From NCBI GenBank assembly GCA_964482605.1, contig CAYZYS010000011.1, forward strand, positions 1 to 29,098: 29,098 bases of DNA, read 5' to 3'. The notes under the pieces were generated by a model. That model saw only the letters and a list, made by a program, of their open reading frames with translations. It was not told the DNA's origin and searched no databases. Positions 15,299 to 23,384 of the stretch are shown here, piece after piece. This DNA is from Bacteroides_F sp964482605 (lineage in GTDB: Bacteria; Bacillota; Clostridia; Lachnospirales; Lachnospiraceae). Each line of letters opens with the position of its first letter. Position 1 is the stretch's first letter. Both the position numbers and the translations under genes were made by a program.

Positions 15299-16084
15299 TT
15301 ACATCAACAGCCCCTCGTATATCCTCCTGTCAACATCCTTGAAAACATTGAACACAACCCTTTCAACCCCTGCGCATGAGCCTGAATCAAGACACTGCCT
15401 GACCGTGTCAACCGCAATGTGTGCCGCCCTGTCATTCGGGAACATGAACACCCCCGTGGAAATGCAGCAAAAGGCAACGCTTTTAATGCCGTTGGCTGCC
15501 GCAAGCCCAAGGCACGACCTGTAACAGGACGCAAGCTGCTCCTCATGTTCCTTCGTAAGCCTGCCCTCCACAATCGGCCCCACCGTGTGAAGCACGTAAT
15601 CACACGGGAGGTTGTATGCAGGGGTGAGCTTTGCCTGTCCCGTCGGCTCCTCATATCCCTGCCTTTGCATGATGTCATGGCAGGTAAGGCGAAGCTGTAT
15701 CCCGCTCCTGCTGTGTATGATGTTGTCAATGCAATTGTGCAGGCTCCTGAAGCACCCGCACAACTGGCTGTTGGCTGCATTGACGATTGCACCGGCCTTA
15801 AGCGTGGTGATGTCACCCTGCCACAGGCAAATCCTGTCATCAAGCGCCGAGGGTTCAAGGTCATCCACATCCGTGATTCCCGAAAGCGCATTCTCCCTTG
15901 ACAAATATTCATCCTGTATGCCAAGGAACTCACTGCTTATGGGCATCGGCTCCCTGACGTTCATCAATGCACGCAGCATGTCCTTCTGCGCGTCCGCTGA
16001 AGCCGGAATTGGATGCCCCGCATAACGCGGATTTTCCTCAAGAAGCCTCTGTATCATCCACACCCTCTGCTCACTATGCGTCAT
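15299..16084 (-). CDS. Zinc-containing macrodomain protein-ADP-ribose hydrolase
   Basis: A 261-aa protein. After an N-terminal helical part (1-80) comes a macrodomain: LWQGDIT and IVNAANS (100-106) bind ADP-ribose, and the insert GCFRSLHNCIDN (110-121) gives the Zn-macro signature, with Cys111, His116 and Cys118 as likely zinc ligands. The Zn-macro family removes ADP-ribose from proteins, in some bacteria from lipoylated GcvH-L paired with a SirTM sirtuin. No sirtuin, lipoate ligase or GcvH-L gene is nearby. Start 16084 has AAAGGAG 5 bases upstream; the longer frame to 16153 would overlap the chemoreceptor. Directly downstream of the chemoreceptor gene (28 bases), probably cotranscribed. Confidence 0.85.
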   Translation of the reverse strand: MTHSEQRVWMIQRLLEENPRYAGHPIPASADAQKDMLRALMNVREPMPISSEFLGIQDEYLSRENALSGITDVDDLEPSALDDRICLWQGDITTLKAGAIVNAANSQLCGCFRSLHNCIDNIIHSRSGIQLRLTCHDIMQRQGYEEPTGQAKLTPAYNLPCDYVLHTVGPIVEGRLTKEHEEQLASCYRSCLGLAAANGIKSVAFCCISTGVFMFPNDRAAHIAVDTVRQCLDSGSCAGVERVVFNVFKDVDRRIYEGLLM

Positions 16085-16112
16085 GTCTACTCCTTTATAC
16101 CTCAAATGTATA

Positions 16113-17819
16113 CTAGAGTTTGAAGCCCCCCAGTATCCCCTCAAGGCTGTCAATTATTTTTTCATTGTCCTCAACCGAGGCGACAACCGCCTCAATCCTG
16201 CCCTGTATCGCCACGATGCTTTCGGTGTTCTCCCTGACCGCATCCGTCTCAGCCTGCAGCCCTCCGGCAATCTCCGTCACATGGCCCGTGATTGCCTCCA
16301 TGCTCTCCTGAAGCTGCCCCATATGCGACATGCATTCCTCCATTCGCATGCGGAAATCCTCGGCATCACGGTAATATGACTCACCAGTGTGCTCCAGCAT
16401 GTCATAATCCTTCATCACCTGTGTATTGACTATGTTCAAAAGCTCAAATGAGGACTCCGACAGCTCGCTTACCACCTTGGTAATCTCCTCATTGATTGTC
16501 CCGATTTCATTCGCCGTCTGCGCCGACTGCTCGGCAAGCTGCCCAATCTCCGTTGCCACAACCGCAAAGCCCCTGCCTGACTCTCCTGCCCTTGCAGCCT
16601 CTATGCTTGCATTGAGGGAAAGGAGGTTCGTCTGCGTGGCAATCTCCACAATCTTGCCCGTGAGCTCGCCAATCTTCTCCACCTTATGGGACTGCTGAAT
16701 CTTATCCTCAAGATTTGAGCCAATCTCATCCACATGCACCTTCATCTTCCTCTTGGCCTCAGCCGCATCGCCCTGGAACTTTCTTGCATTGTCCTGAATT
16801 GCCACGGTGTGCTGTGCATGCTCACCCGTCTCGCGAATCATTTTCTTGGCAAGAACCCCTGATGCGACAGCCTGCTCCTTGATGTCCTGCGCCTTGTCAT
16901 TCATGCCGACCATGGTTGCCGTTGTCTGCTGCATTGTTGCCGACATGGACTCAACCTCCGAGGCTGAGCTCTTCATGCTCTGGTCTATGACCCTTGTCGC
17001 ATCCATGAGCCTGTGGCTGTCATCCTTAAGCTGCAAAAGCATACTGCGAAGGCTTGCTATGAACTGGTTCATGTTCCTGGCAATTGTGCCAACCTCATCC
17101 CCTGATTTGACACTGATTTCATGGGTAAGGTCACCGCCTGCCGACGCCAGCTCCTCCACCTTGCCATTAATGCTCCTTATGTTCCGTACAAGCAGCCCGC
17201 TTGACAAAAATGCAACCACAAAGCTCACGGCAAGGCTTAACACCTCAATTATCAGCAGCGTGCGGAGCATTACCTCCTCCTGCCTGTTGATGGACTCCAC
17301 CGAGCAGTCCACGCCCACCACGCCGACAACCTTTCCCGCACTGTTGTACACAGGGGCAAAGCCGCTGTAAAACTGCCCCCATTCATCGCTTGTCACCTCG
17401 CTGTCAACCGTTGCATTGCCCGCAAATGCCTCCTCAATCACGTCATAACTTTCGTATGAATCACCAACCGCCGCACCGCCTGACGGGTCTGCATCCACCA
17501 CGAACTGCAGCTCGTTTCCCGACATGCGCATTGTATATATGTACGCAACATCATCACCCTCCAGAAAATCCCGAAGCTGTTTAAGCACCGTTGCGTATGC
17601 ACTTCCGCCCTCATCACCCTTGTGTATGCTGTCAAGCATGTCGCCGTCAACAACCGCTGCCGCCATTGCCGCAACGCTCTTTGTCTCGCTCCTCCTCTGC
17701 TCCAGCATGCCTGATTTCATCAAGCCCAGACAGGTGCCGCCAACCAAGCCTCCCGCAAGCAGCACGCACAGCATCATCCCAAGGGTTATCTTTGCCCTGA
17801 TAGATTTTAACACCTTCAT
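16113..17819 (-). CDS. Methyl-accepting chemotaxis protein
   Basis: A 568-aa receptor: membrane helix 1 (about 12-33), extracellular Cache-like sensor domain (38-180, with the YIYTMRM and PVYNSAGKVVGVVGVD segments), membrane helix 2 (184-207), HAMP (about 208-262), then a coiled-coil signalling domain with the conserved hairpin tip (394-432, including QTNLLSLNASIEAARAGE and RGFAVVATEI) that contacts CheA/CheW. The ligand cannot be read; Cache receptors often bind amino acids or organic acids. A GGAG lies 9 bases before ATG, and a good sigma-A promoter lies about 190 bases upstream. It implies the host is motile, in line with the sigma-D promoter. Confidence 0.92.
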   Translation of the reverse strand: MKVLKSIRAKITLGMMLCVLLAGGLVGGTCLGLMKSGMLEQRRSETKSVAAMAAAVVDGDMLDSIHKGDEGGSAYATVLKQLRDFLEGDDVAYIYTMRMSGNELQFVVDADPSGGAAVGDSYESYDVIEEAFAGNATVDSEVTSDEWGQFYSGFAPVYNSAGKVVGVVGVDCSVESINRQEEVMLRTLLIIEVLSLAVSFVVAFLSSGLLVRNIRSINGKVEELASAGGDLTHEISVKSGDEVGTIARNMNQFIASLRSMLLQLKDDSHRLMDATRVIDQSMKSSASEVESMSATMQQTTATMVGMNDKAQDIKEQAVASGVLAKKMIRETGEHAQHTVAIQDNARKFQGDAAEAKRKMKVHVDEIGSNLEDKIQQSHKVEKIGELTGKIVEIATQTNLLSLNASIEAARAGESGRGFAVVATEIGQLAEQSAQTANEIGTINEEITKVVSELSESSFELLNIVNTQVMKDYDMLEHTGESYYRDAEDFRMRMEECMSHMGQLQESMEAITGHVTEIAGGLQAETDAVRENTESIVAIQGRIEAVVASVEDNEKIIDSLEGILGGFKL

Positions 17820-18010
17820 CCTTAGTTACTCCTTTCAAGTCATCCTTAGCAAGTTTGTAAGTGGGAGTATCTGCGTCCTGTCTGTTGTACCCGGAGCGAG
17901 CGGCCCAACGCCGCATGCGCCCATAACGTATAAAAAGCAGGTCTGCACCACAATGGCACAACCCGCCTTACAATTCCCATCTTGCATCGCCATCGCCAGC
18001 CTACGGGGCA

Positions 18011-18039
18011 ATTATAATTCCAAATTCTGTCAATTGCAA
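18011..18039 (-). promoter_or_regulatory. Sigma-A promoter with a ~190-base leader for the chemoreceptor gene
   Basis: On the minus strand TTGCAA (18034-18039), 17 bases, perfect TATAAT (18011-18016). The region 17820-18010 would be an untranslated leader of about 190 bases; I see no riboswitch consensus in it. Confidence 0.6.
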
Positions 18040-18075
18040 TATGGTTATTTAATTTTTAGACATTTCAAAGAAAAA

Positions 18076-18429
18076 TCACAACTCACCCTGAATCCCAACC
18101 ATATTGTCAACCAGCTGCCTGACCACCTCCCTGCTGGATTCCTTCAGCTTGCAGAACTCAATGATGAACTCCTGGTTCTCATCAAGCTCCCTCCTTATGC
18201 TAATCTCCATCTCAGGGCTCCTCGGCACGTCGCTGACCCCCGCAAGATACTCCATTGTCACCCCAAAGAAGCGCGCCAGCTTGATGAACAGGTCAAGCTC
18301 CGTGCTGTATATGTCATTTTCTATCCTGCTCACTGTCTGCTGCGACACGCCTATGGCATCGCCAAGCGCCTTCTGGTTAAGCCCCCGCTTCTTCCTCAAC
18401 TCCCTAACCCTGCTCACCATACACCGCAT
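18076..18429 (-). CDS. XRE-family transcriptional regulator
   Basis: A 117-aa DNA-binding protein. Residues 8-65 form a Cro/C1 helix-turn-helix with recognition helix QQTVSRIENDIY (about 29-40), followed by a helical C-terminus that may mediate dimerisation. GAGGAGG abuts the ATG at 18429; the ATG three codons in (18420) has wider spacing, so the exact start is unclear. Stand-alone small regulator; a CTTA-n9-TAAG dyad just upstream could be its own operator. Target genes unknown; the nearest are the chemoreceptor and metA. Confidence 0.8.
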   Translation of the reverse strand: MRCMVSRVRELRKKRGLNQKALGDAIGVSQQTVSRIENDIYSTELDLFIKLARFFGVTMEYLAGVSDVPRSPEMEISIRRELDENQEFIIEFCKLKESSREVVRQLVDNMVGIQGEL

Positions 18430-18529
18430 TCCTCCTCGGTAATATTCTACTTAAATGCAGTGTAAGCAATACCAATTATCACGTTTTTTGATACCCGTCA
18501 GGAAAGTATGTCGGTTCGGCGCTTTATGC

Positions 18530-19456
18530 TCAGCGTTTCATTGGCGCACCGTTAAGGTCATACGGCGTTGTCTGGTACACAAAATAATTAAGCCAATTGC
18601 TGTACAGTATGTTGCAGTGGCTCCTCCATGACAACAGCGGTCTTTGCGTGCAGTCATCACCAGGGTAATAATTCACGGGAATGTCAGGATTGATGCCCTT
18701 CTTCACATCCCTCTTATACTCTGCGTCCAGCGTTACCCTGTCATATTCAGGGTGTCCCATCACAAATATGTGCCTGCCGTCCCTTGAGGCAATGAGGTAT
18801 GCCCCCGCCTCCCTTGAGGACGCAAGGATTTCAAGCTGCCCCTGGGCTGCGACATCCTCCTCGCTCACCGCCGTATACCGTGAATGCGGAGCCTTAAAGC
18901 AGTCATCAAACCCCCTTACAAGCGGGTGCTTCCTGTTGAGCACGTAATGCTCATATATGCCTGACAGTTTCTTGTCAAGCAGGTGCTTTTTGATTCCGTA
19001 CCTGTGGTAAAGACCTGCCTGCGCCCCCCAGCATATGTGCAGGGTTGAGGTGCAGTGCCCGTCTGACCAGTCCATTATCTGCGTAAGCTCATCCCAGTAA
19101 TCCACGTCCTCATATTCCAACTGCTCCACGGGCGCGCCCGTTATGATGAGCCCGTCATAATTATTGCCCTTCAGGTTCTTGAAGCAGTCATAAAACTTGT
19201 GCAGGTGTGATTCTGATGTGTTCTTTGACACATGCTTTTCCATCTGCATGAAGGAAACATCTATCTGAAGCGGCGTGTTTGACATCGCCCTCAAAAGCTG
19301 AAGCTCCGTGTCCTCCTTGATTGGCATCAGGTTCAGCACCAGAATCTGCAATGGGCGCACATCCTGGCTTATTGCCCTGTTTTCATCCATCACAAATATA
19401 TTCTCATGCTCCAGCACTTCCTTTGCCGGTAAATCATTCTGTATCTTAACTGGCAT
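18530..19456 (-). CDS. metA: Homoserine O-acyltransferase MetA, predicted acetyl-type
   Basis: A 308-aa methionine-pathway enzyme in the cytoplasm. The catalytic residues fall at the same numbers as in E. coli MetA: Cys142 in HICWGAQAG, His235 and Glu237 in MGHPEYD. In the known specificity switch, position 111 is Glu (GAPVEQL) where the E. coli succinyl enzyme has Gly, so acetyl-CoA use is predicted. The start 19456 (MPVKIQNDLP) matches the family start; a TTG frame to 19480 is unlikely. It follows ligA by 38 bases with no hairpin or riboswitch between, so control may come from upstream or be constitutive. Ribosome site is weak. Confidence 0.93.
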   Translation of the reverse strand: MPVKIQNDLPAKEVLEHENIFVMDENRAISQDVRPLQILVLNLMPIKEDTELQLLRAMSNTPLQIDVSFMQMEKHVSKNTSESHLHKFYDCFKNLKGNNYDGLIITGAPVEQLEYEDVDYWDELTQIMDWSDGHCTSTLHICWGAQAGLYHRYGIKKHLLDKKLSGIYEHYVLNRKHPLVRGFDDCFKAPHSRYTAVSEEDVAAQGQLEILASSREAGAYLIASRDGRHIFVMGHPEYDRVTLDAEYKRDVKKGINPDIPVNYYPGDDCTQRPLLSWRSHCNILYSNWLNYFVYQTTPYDLNGAPMKR

Positions 19457-19494
19457 TAAAAACCAACCCCCAATCCTCAATATTACATGTCCGT

Positions 19495-21450
19495 TCAGTT
19501 AGTCCCCAGCAGCTCCAAAAACTCAGCCTCGGTTATCACCGGAATCCCCAGCTTGGCTGCGGTCTTGTTCTTGGAGGAGGTTGACATATTGTCATTGTTG
19601 ATGAGATAGCTTGTGTTGCCCGTCACGCTTCCCGTCACCTTGCCGCCGTTATTTTCTATGAGCTCCTTCAGCTCATTCCTGTTGGCAAATGAATTGAGGG
19701 AACCCGTTATGACGAAGACCTTCCCATCAAGCACCGCTCCGCCCTCCGGCCTTGCGTCAGCAGCAACCTCCACCTCGCCAAGGAGGTCCAGGTAATCCGC
19801 CCTGTGCCCCGCATCCTGGAAATATGAAACAAATGAATCCGCAATCACGTCACCTATGCCGTCAATGACGCACAGCTCATCCCTCGTGGCGTCAATCACG
19901 CCCTCCGGCGTTGCGGCAAGGCTCCTCACAATCAGCCTTGCATTGGACAGCCCTATGTTGTCTATGCCCAGGCTGTATATCAATCTTGGCAGCGTGGTGC
20001 TTCTGGACTTCTCCAGTGCCGCCATGAGATTATCATAGGATTTCTCACCAAAGCCCTCCATACTGACAATCTCGTCATGAAACTCATCAAGGTGGAATAA
20101 ATCCTTAAACTTGTGGAGCATGCCCTTTTGAATCAGCTTCTCAAGTGTCGCCTCCGAGAGTCCGTCAATGTTCATGGCATCCCTTGCCACAAAATGCACA
20201 AAGCTCTTTACATGCTTTGCCTGGCACGCAGGATTGGTGCAATACAGCGTCTTTGCCTCATTGACCTCCCGAATCTGCGTGGGCTGCCCGCACACGGGAC
20301 AGACCGCAGGAATGTCCTTCACGCCGCTTCTTGTGAGGTTCTCGGCAATCTGCGGTATTATCATGTTCGCCTTGTATACCTGAATCTCATCACCTATGCC
20401 AAGCTCAAGCCCCTCCATTATGGAAATGTTGTGGACACTGGCACGGCTTACGGACGTTCCCTCAAGCTCCACGCTGTCAAATACGGCAACAGGGTTAATC
20501 AGCCCCGTCCTTGAGGCGCTCCACTCAATCTGGCGAAGCGTTGTCACCGCCACCTCGTCCGTCCATTTAAAGGCAAATGAATTTCTCGGGAACTTTGCGG
20601 TAGTGCCAAGGGAATCCCCGTAGGCTATGTCGTCATAGGTTATCACAAGGCCGTCCGACGGAAAATCATTGGAGGCAATCTCCGCCTGGAACCACGCCAC
20701 GGCATCCCTTATGTCAGCCTCATTTACCAGCCTGTAATACACACACTGGAAGCCCTGGGAGGAAAGCCACTCCATCTGTGACCTCCTGGAGTTGCCAAAA
20801 TCAACCCCCTCCGCCCTTACAAGGGTAAACGCAAAGAAGTTGACATTCCTCTCCCTTGTCACCTGGCTGTTTAGCTGGCGCACCGAGCCGCTGCAAAGGT
20901 TCCTTGGGTTCTTGTACCTTGCCCCCTCCTCCGGTATCTGCTGGTTAATCCTCTCAAAATCAGAATACCTTATGACAGCCTCGCCGCGGAGTATCAGCTC
21001 ACCCTTGTGGGGAATTGTCACGGGAAGGTTCTGGAACATCCTCGCATTCTGGGTTATGACCTCACCCACCTCGCCGTTGCCCCTTGTGACAGCCTTCACA
21101 AGCTGTCCCCCTGAATAGGTAAGCACAATCGTAAGACCATCCATCTTCCATGAAAGAAGCCCCTCATGGCCGTTAAGCCACCCCGCAAGCGCCTCCACGT
21201 CCTTTGTCTTGTCAAGGCTCAGCATGGGCTTTTCATGGCGTTCCTTCGGAAGCTGGCTAACCACCTCATAGCCCACATTTACCGTGGGACTGTTGGACAG
21301 TACGACACCCGTCTTCTTCTCCAGCTCCACAAGCTCATCATAGAGAGCATCATATTCATAATTTGACATAATCTCACGGCCCTCGGAATAATAGCTTCTC
21401 CCCGCCCTGTTCAATATGTCAACCAATTCCTTAATCCTGTCCAAATCCAT
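19495..21450 (-). CDS. ligA: NAD-dependent DNA ligase LigA
   Basis: A 651-aa ligase that seals nicks in DNA replication and repair. Domains in order: Ia NAD-binding region (1-70, with YYSEGREIMSNYEYD), adenylation domain with Lys102 in KMDG (102-105; usually KxDG), OB fold, Zn finger (Cys384, Cys387, Cys404, Cys409), HhH repeats (about 425-545) and BRCT (570-650). The adenylation loop reads RGNGEVGEVIT where most LigA have RGDGTTGEDVT; the length matches LigA. AAGGA lies 7 bases before ATG. Downstream of the RluF gene and upstream of metA. Confidence 0.93.
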   Translation of the reverse strand: MDLDRIKELVDILNRAGRSYYSEGREIMSNYEYDALYDELVELEKKTGVVLSNSPTVNVGYEVVSQLPKERHEKPMLSLDKTKDVEALAGWLNGHEGLLSWKMDGLTIVLTYSGGQLVKAVTRGNGEVGEVITQNARMFQNLPVTIPHKGELILRGEAVIRYSDFERINQQIPEEGARYKNPRNLCSGSVRQLNSQVTRERNVNFFAFTLVRAEGVDFGNSRRSQMEWLSSQGFQCVYYRLVNEADIRDAVAWFQAEIASNDFPSDGLVITYDDIAYGDSLGTTAKFPRNSFAFKWTDEVAVTTLRQIEWSASRTGLINPVAVFDSVELEGTSVSRASVHNISIMEGLELGIGDEIQVYKANMIIPQIAENLTRSGVKDIPAVCPVCGQPTQIREVNEAKTLYCTNPACQAKHVKSFVHFVARDAMNIDGLSEATLEKLIQKGMLHKFKDLFHLDEFHDEIVSMEGFGEKSYDNLMAALEKSRSTTLPRLIYSLGIDNIGLSNARLIVRSLAATPEGVIDATRDELCVIDGIGDVIADSFVSYFQDAGHRADYLDLLGEVEVAADARPEGGAVLDGKVFVITGSLNSFANRNELKELIENNGGKVTGSVTGNTSYLINNDNMSTSSKNKTAAKLGIPVITEAEFLELLGTN

Positions 21451-21470
21451 TTTGCTGTCCTTCCACTCCC

Positions 21471-22202
21471 CTAAGCCCTGCCATTTGCAAGCATTTCATC
21501 TATGCCGGCAAGCTCCTGCTCGGTCAGCTCCCTGTATTTCCCCACCTTCAGGTCGCCAAGCTCAATGTTCATTATCCTTATGCGCTTAAGCTTGAGCACC
21601 CTGTAACCAAATGCATCACACATGCGCCTTATCTGGCGGTTAAGTCCCTGGGTGAGTATAATCCTGAAGCAAAACCTCGTCACCCTCTCCACCACACAGG
21701 GAAGCGTCTGCCTCCCAAGCTCCTCAAGGTAAACGCCGCCTGCCATGTCGGCAATGAACGCTTCCGTGATTGGCTTGTCAACCCTGACTATGTACTCCTT
21801 CTCATGGCCGTTGGACGCCCTCAATATGCCGTCCATCAGTTCACCATCGTTGGTCATGAGAATCAGCCCCTCGGAATCCTTGTCAAGCCTTCCCACCGGG
21901 TAAATCCTGTCAGGATAGCCAATGTATTCCACTATGTTGTTGTGTCCCTGCTTGTCAGTGGTGGTACAGACAATGCCCATGGGCTTGTTGAAGGCAAGGA
22001 CAATCCTGTTGTTGTACGGATTGACATACCTGCCCCTCACCGTGACCCTCTGCCCGTATGCCACCCTGCTGCCGGGCTGCGCCACCTCACCGTCAACCAT
22101 GACCTCGCCTGCCCCAACAAGGCGGTCTGCCTCACGCCTTGAGCACACCCCCGCCTCGCTGAGGTATTTATTAATTCGTGTTCCTTCAACGCCGTTCTTC
22201 AA
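21471..22202 (-). CDS. rluF: RluF-type 23S rRNA pseudouridine synthase
   Basis: A 243-aa protein of the RsuA/RluB/E/F family. It has an S4 RNA-binding domain (9-55, RINKYLSEAGVCSRREADRL), then the catalytic domain with Asp107 in GRLDKDSEGL and the QIRRMCDAFGY segment. RluF isomerises one uridine of 23S rRNA; the exact target site is inferred from closest resemblance. The start is TTG at 22200-22202 with GGAG 5 bases upstream, and the upstream gene stops just 13 bases before it; the longer frame to 22283 would overlap that gene. Confidence 0.82.
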   Translation of the reverse strand: MKNGVEGTRINKYLSEAGVCSRREADRLVGAGEVMVDGEVAQPGSRVAYGQRVTVRGRYVNPYNNRIVLAFNKPMGIVCTTTDKQGHNNIVEYIGYPDRIYPVGRLDKDSEGLILMTNDGELMDGILRASNGHEKEYIVRVDKPITEAFIADMAGGVYLEELGRQTLPCVVERVTRFCFRIILTQGLNRQIRRMCDAFGYRVLKLKRIRIMNIELGDLKVGKYRELTEQELAGIDEMLANGRA

Positions 22203-22215
22203 TATGTCTCCATCC

Positions 22216-23001
22216 TCAATCCGAAGCCGTCTCCGGCTCCCCGTCATCAAGCGGCTGCGCATCCTGCCTGAAGCCTGACACAAACTCCGACAACTCAGGG
22301 TTGTTCCTCAGCTTCTCATCATAGCTTTCAACATACCTTGCCACAATCTGCGACATTGCCGTGTTCCTGTACATCATCTCATTGTACGCCCTGACATCAT
22401 CAGGCGGCTCACTGTTGGACACGTACATGTTGCCGCTTGCATCCGTGCACACATAAAAATAGTCAACATTGGGAAGGCTCTCGTCAAATCCCTTGTAATA
22501 TAGCTGCGAAACCGCAGCCACAATGTATGTGCCGGACAAAAGCCCACTCATGCAGTAGCAGTCAATCTCACCCACCTCATCCACGTACACTGCAAATATC
22601 CGCCTGTAATCAGCGGTTATGCCCTCAACATTATCCGTGTACTTTGCAAGTCTTTCATCGCTTCCCGCCACCAGCGCCTCATAATAATTATCAACCAGGG
22701 CGCTGACACGCTCATTGCCATTCAGCACAAATGAGCCTGCGGCATATCCTGCCTGCGACTGCGCCGAAGACGGCTGTACACCGCCGCCCTGTGCCGCAAG
22801 CGTCCCCTGCTGGGTCACCTGCTGCACATCCATGTACTGCCATGCATCCGCATCATTGACGGTCACATTGGAATACTGATAGGGATTCCCCACGGGGACA
22901 AGCACGAAAACAACCGTCACAACAGCCGCCACCACAAGCGTGGGAACGATGAGCTGTGACAGCTCAAGCCTCCTAAGCCCCTGAATCAATCCCTTCAACA
23001 T
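22216..23001 (-). CDS. Membrane-anchored protein of unknown function
   Basis: A 261-aa protein with one N-terminal membrane helix (about residues 15-37) after a short basic tail, a Gln/Ser/Gly-rich linker (about 60-90), then a globular part (95-240) that looks like an NTF2-like/ketosteroid isomerase fold, judged only from the VDNYYEALVAGS start and the mixed strands after it. I do not recognise a named family. Start 23001 has AGGGG 5 bases upstream. No promoter is obvious between it and the tRNA-Arg, so read-through from the tRNA promoter is possible. It is followed closely by rluF. Confidence 0.6.
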   Translation of the reverse strand: MLKGLIQGLRRLELSQLIVPTLVVAAVVTVVFVLVPVGNPYQYSNVTVNDADAWQYMDVQQVTQQGTLAAQGGGVQPSSAQSQAGYAAGSFVLNGNERVSALVDNYYEALVAGSDERLAKYTDNVEGITADYRRIFAVYVDEVGEIDCYCMSGLLSGTYIVAAVSQLYYKGFDESLPNVDYFYVCTDASGNMYVSNSEPPDDVRAYNEMMYRNTAMSQIVARYVESYDEKLRNNPELSEFVSGFRQDAQPLDDGEPETASD

Positions 23002-23071
23002 CCAACCCCTCCGAAATCCCTGACCCCCTGGAACAGCCAGGACTGCTGCCACACTGCCAACCTTACACATC

Positions 23072-23077
23072 AAAAAA
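23072..23077 (-). terminator. T-run after tRNA-Arg
   Basis: Six T residues on the minus strand directly follow the tRNA discriminator; the tRNA itself could give some termination but no separate stem is present. Confidence 0.4.
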
Positions 23078-23150
23078 TGTTCGTGATGCGAGTCGAACGC
23101 ACGACACCCGGCTCCGGAGGCCGGTGCTCTATCCACTGAGCTACACGAAC
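23078..23150 (-). tRNA. tRNA-Arg (anticodon CCG)
   Basis: A 73-base cloverleaf on the minus strand: 7-bp acceptor stem GTTCGTG/CACGAAC, D-stem GCTC/GAGC, anticodon stem CCGGC/GCCGG with loop CTCCGGA, so anticodon CCG reads CGG arginine codons, and a T-arm with TTCGACT. Discriminator base A. CCA is not encoded. Confidence 0.93.
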
Positions 23151-23183
23151 ATGGCAGCCGCCAACCGGCACCTGCATTTGCAC

Positions 23184-23212
23184 ATTATAGCAAAACAGCG
23201 CCATCAAGTCAA
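23184..23212 (-). promoter_or_regulatory. Strong promoter of tRNA-Arg
   Basis: On the minus strand TTGACT (23207-23212), 17 bases, perfect TATAAT (23184-23189), about 35 bases before the tRNA. Confidence 0.75.
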
Positions 23213-23226
23213 ACGATATGTTGTGG

Positions 23227-23255
23227 TTGACATTTGCCCTGCCAACTGGTATATT
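23227..23255 (+). promoter_or_regulatory. Strong promoter of the DUF5688 gene
   Basis: TTGACA (23227-23232), 17 bases, TATATT (23250-23255). It is back-to-back with the tRNA promoter (14 bases between the -35 boxes). The leader to the ATG is about 120 bases. Confidence 0.7.
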
Positions 23256-23384
23256 CTACACATGGTTTTTTAATTTTCAGACTTCGCGTTAATCTTTGGC
23301 TAATTGGCAATCAGCCGCGGTTATTCCATTTTATGTTGCTATTATTTAATGTTTTTCATTGTTTTATTCAGAAAGGAAGGTTGA

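Noticed and set aside
17820..18010. Possible cyclic di-GMP (GEMM) or other riboswitch in the chemoreceptor leader
   Set aside because: The long leader made this worth looking for, but the conserved GEMM core bases are not present in the minus-strand sequence.
17524..18465. 313-codon plus-strand open frame
   Set aside because: It runs antisense to the chemoreceptor and XRE genes, which have clear domains, and its own protein has no plausible fold or ribosome site.
19457..19494. SAM riboswitch or T-box ahead of metA
   Set aside because: Only 38 bases separate ligA's stop from metA's start, too short for either element.
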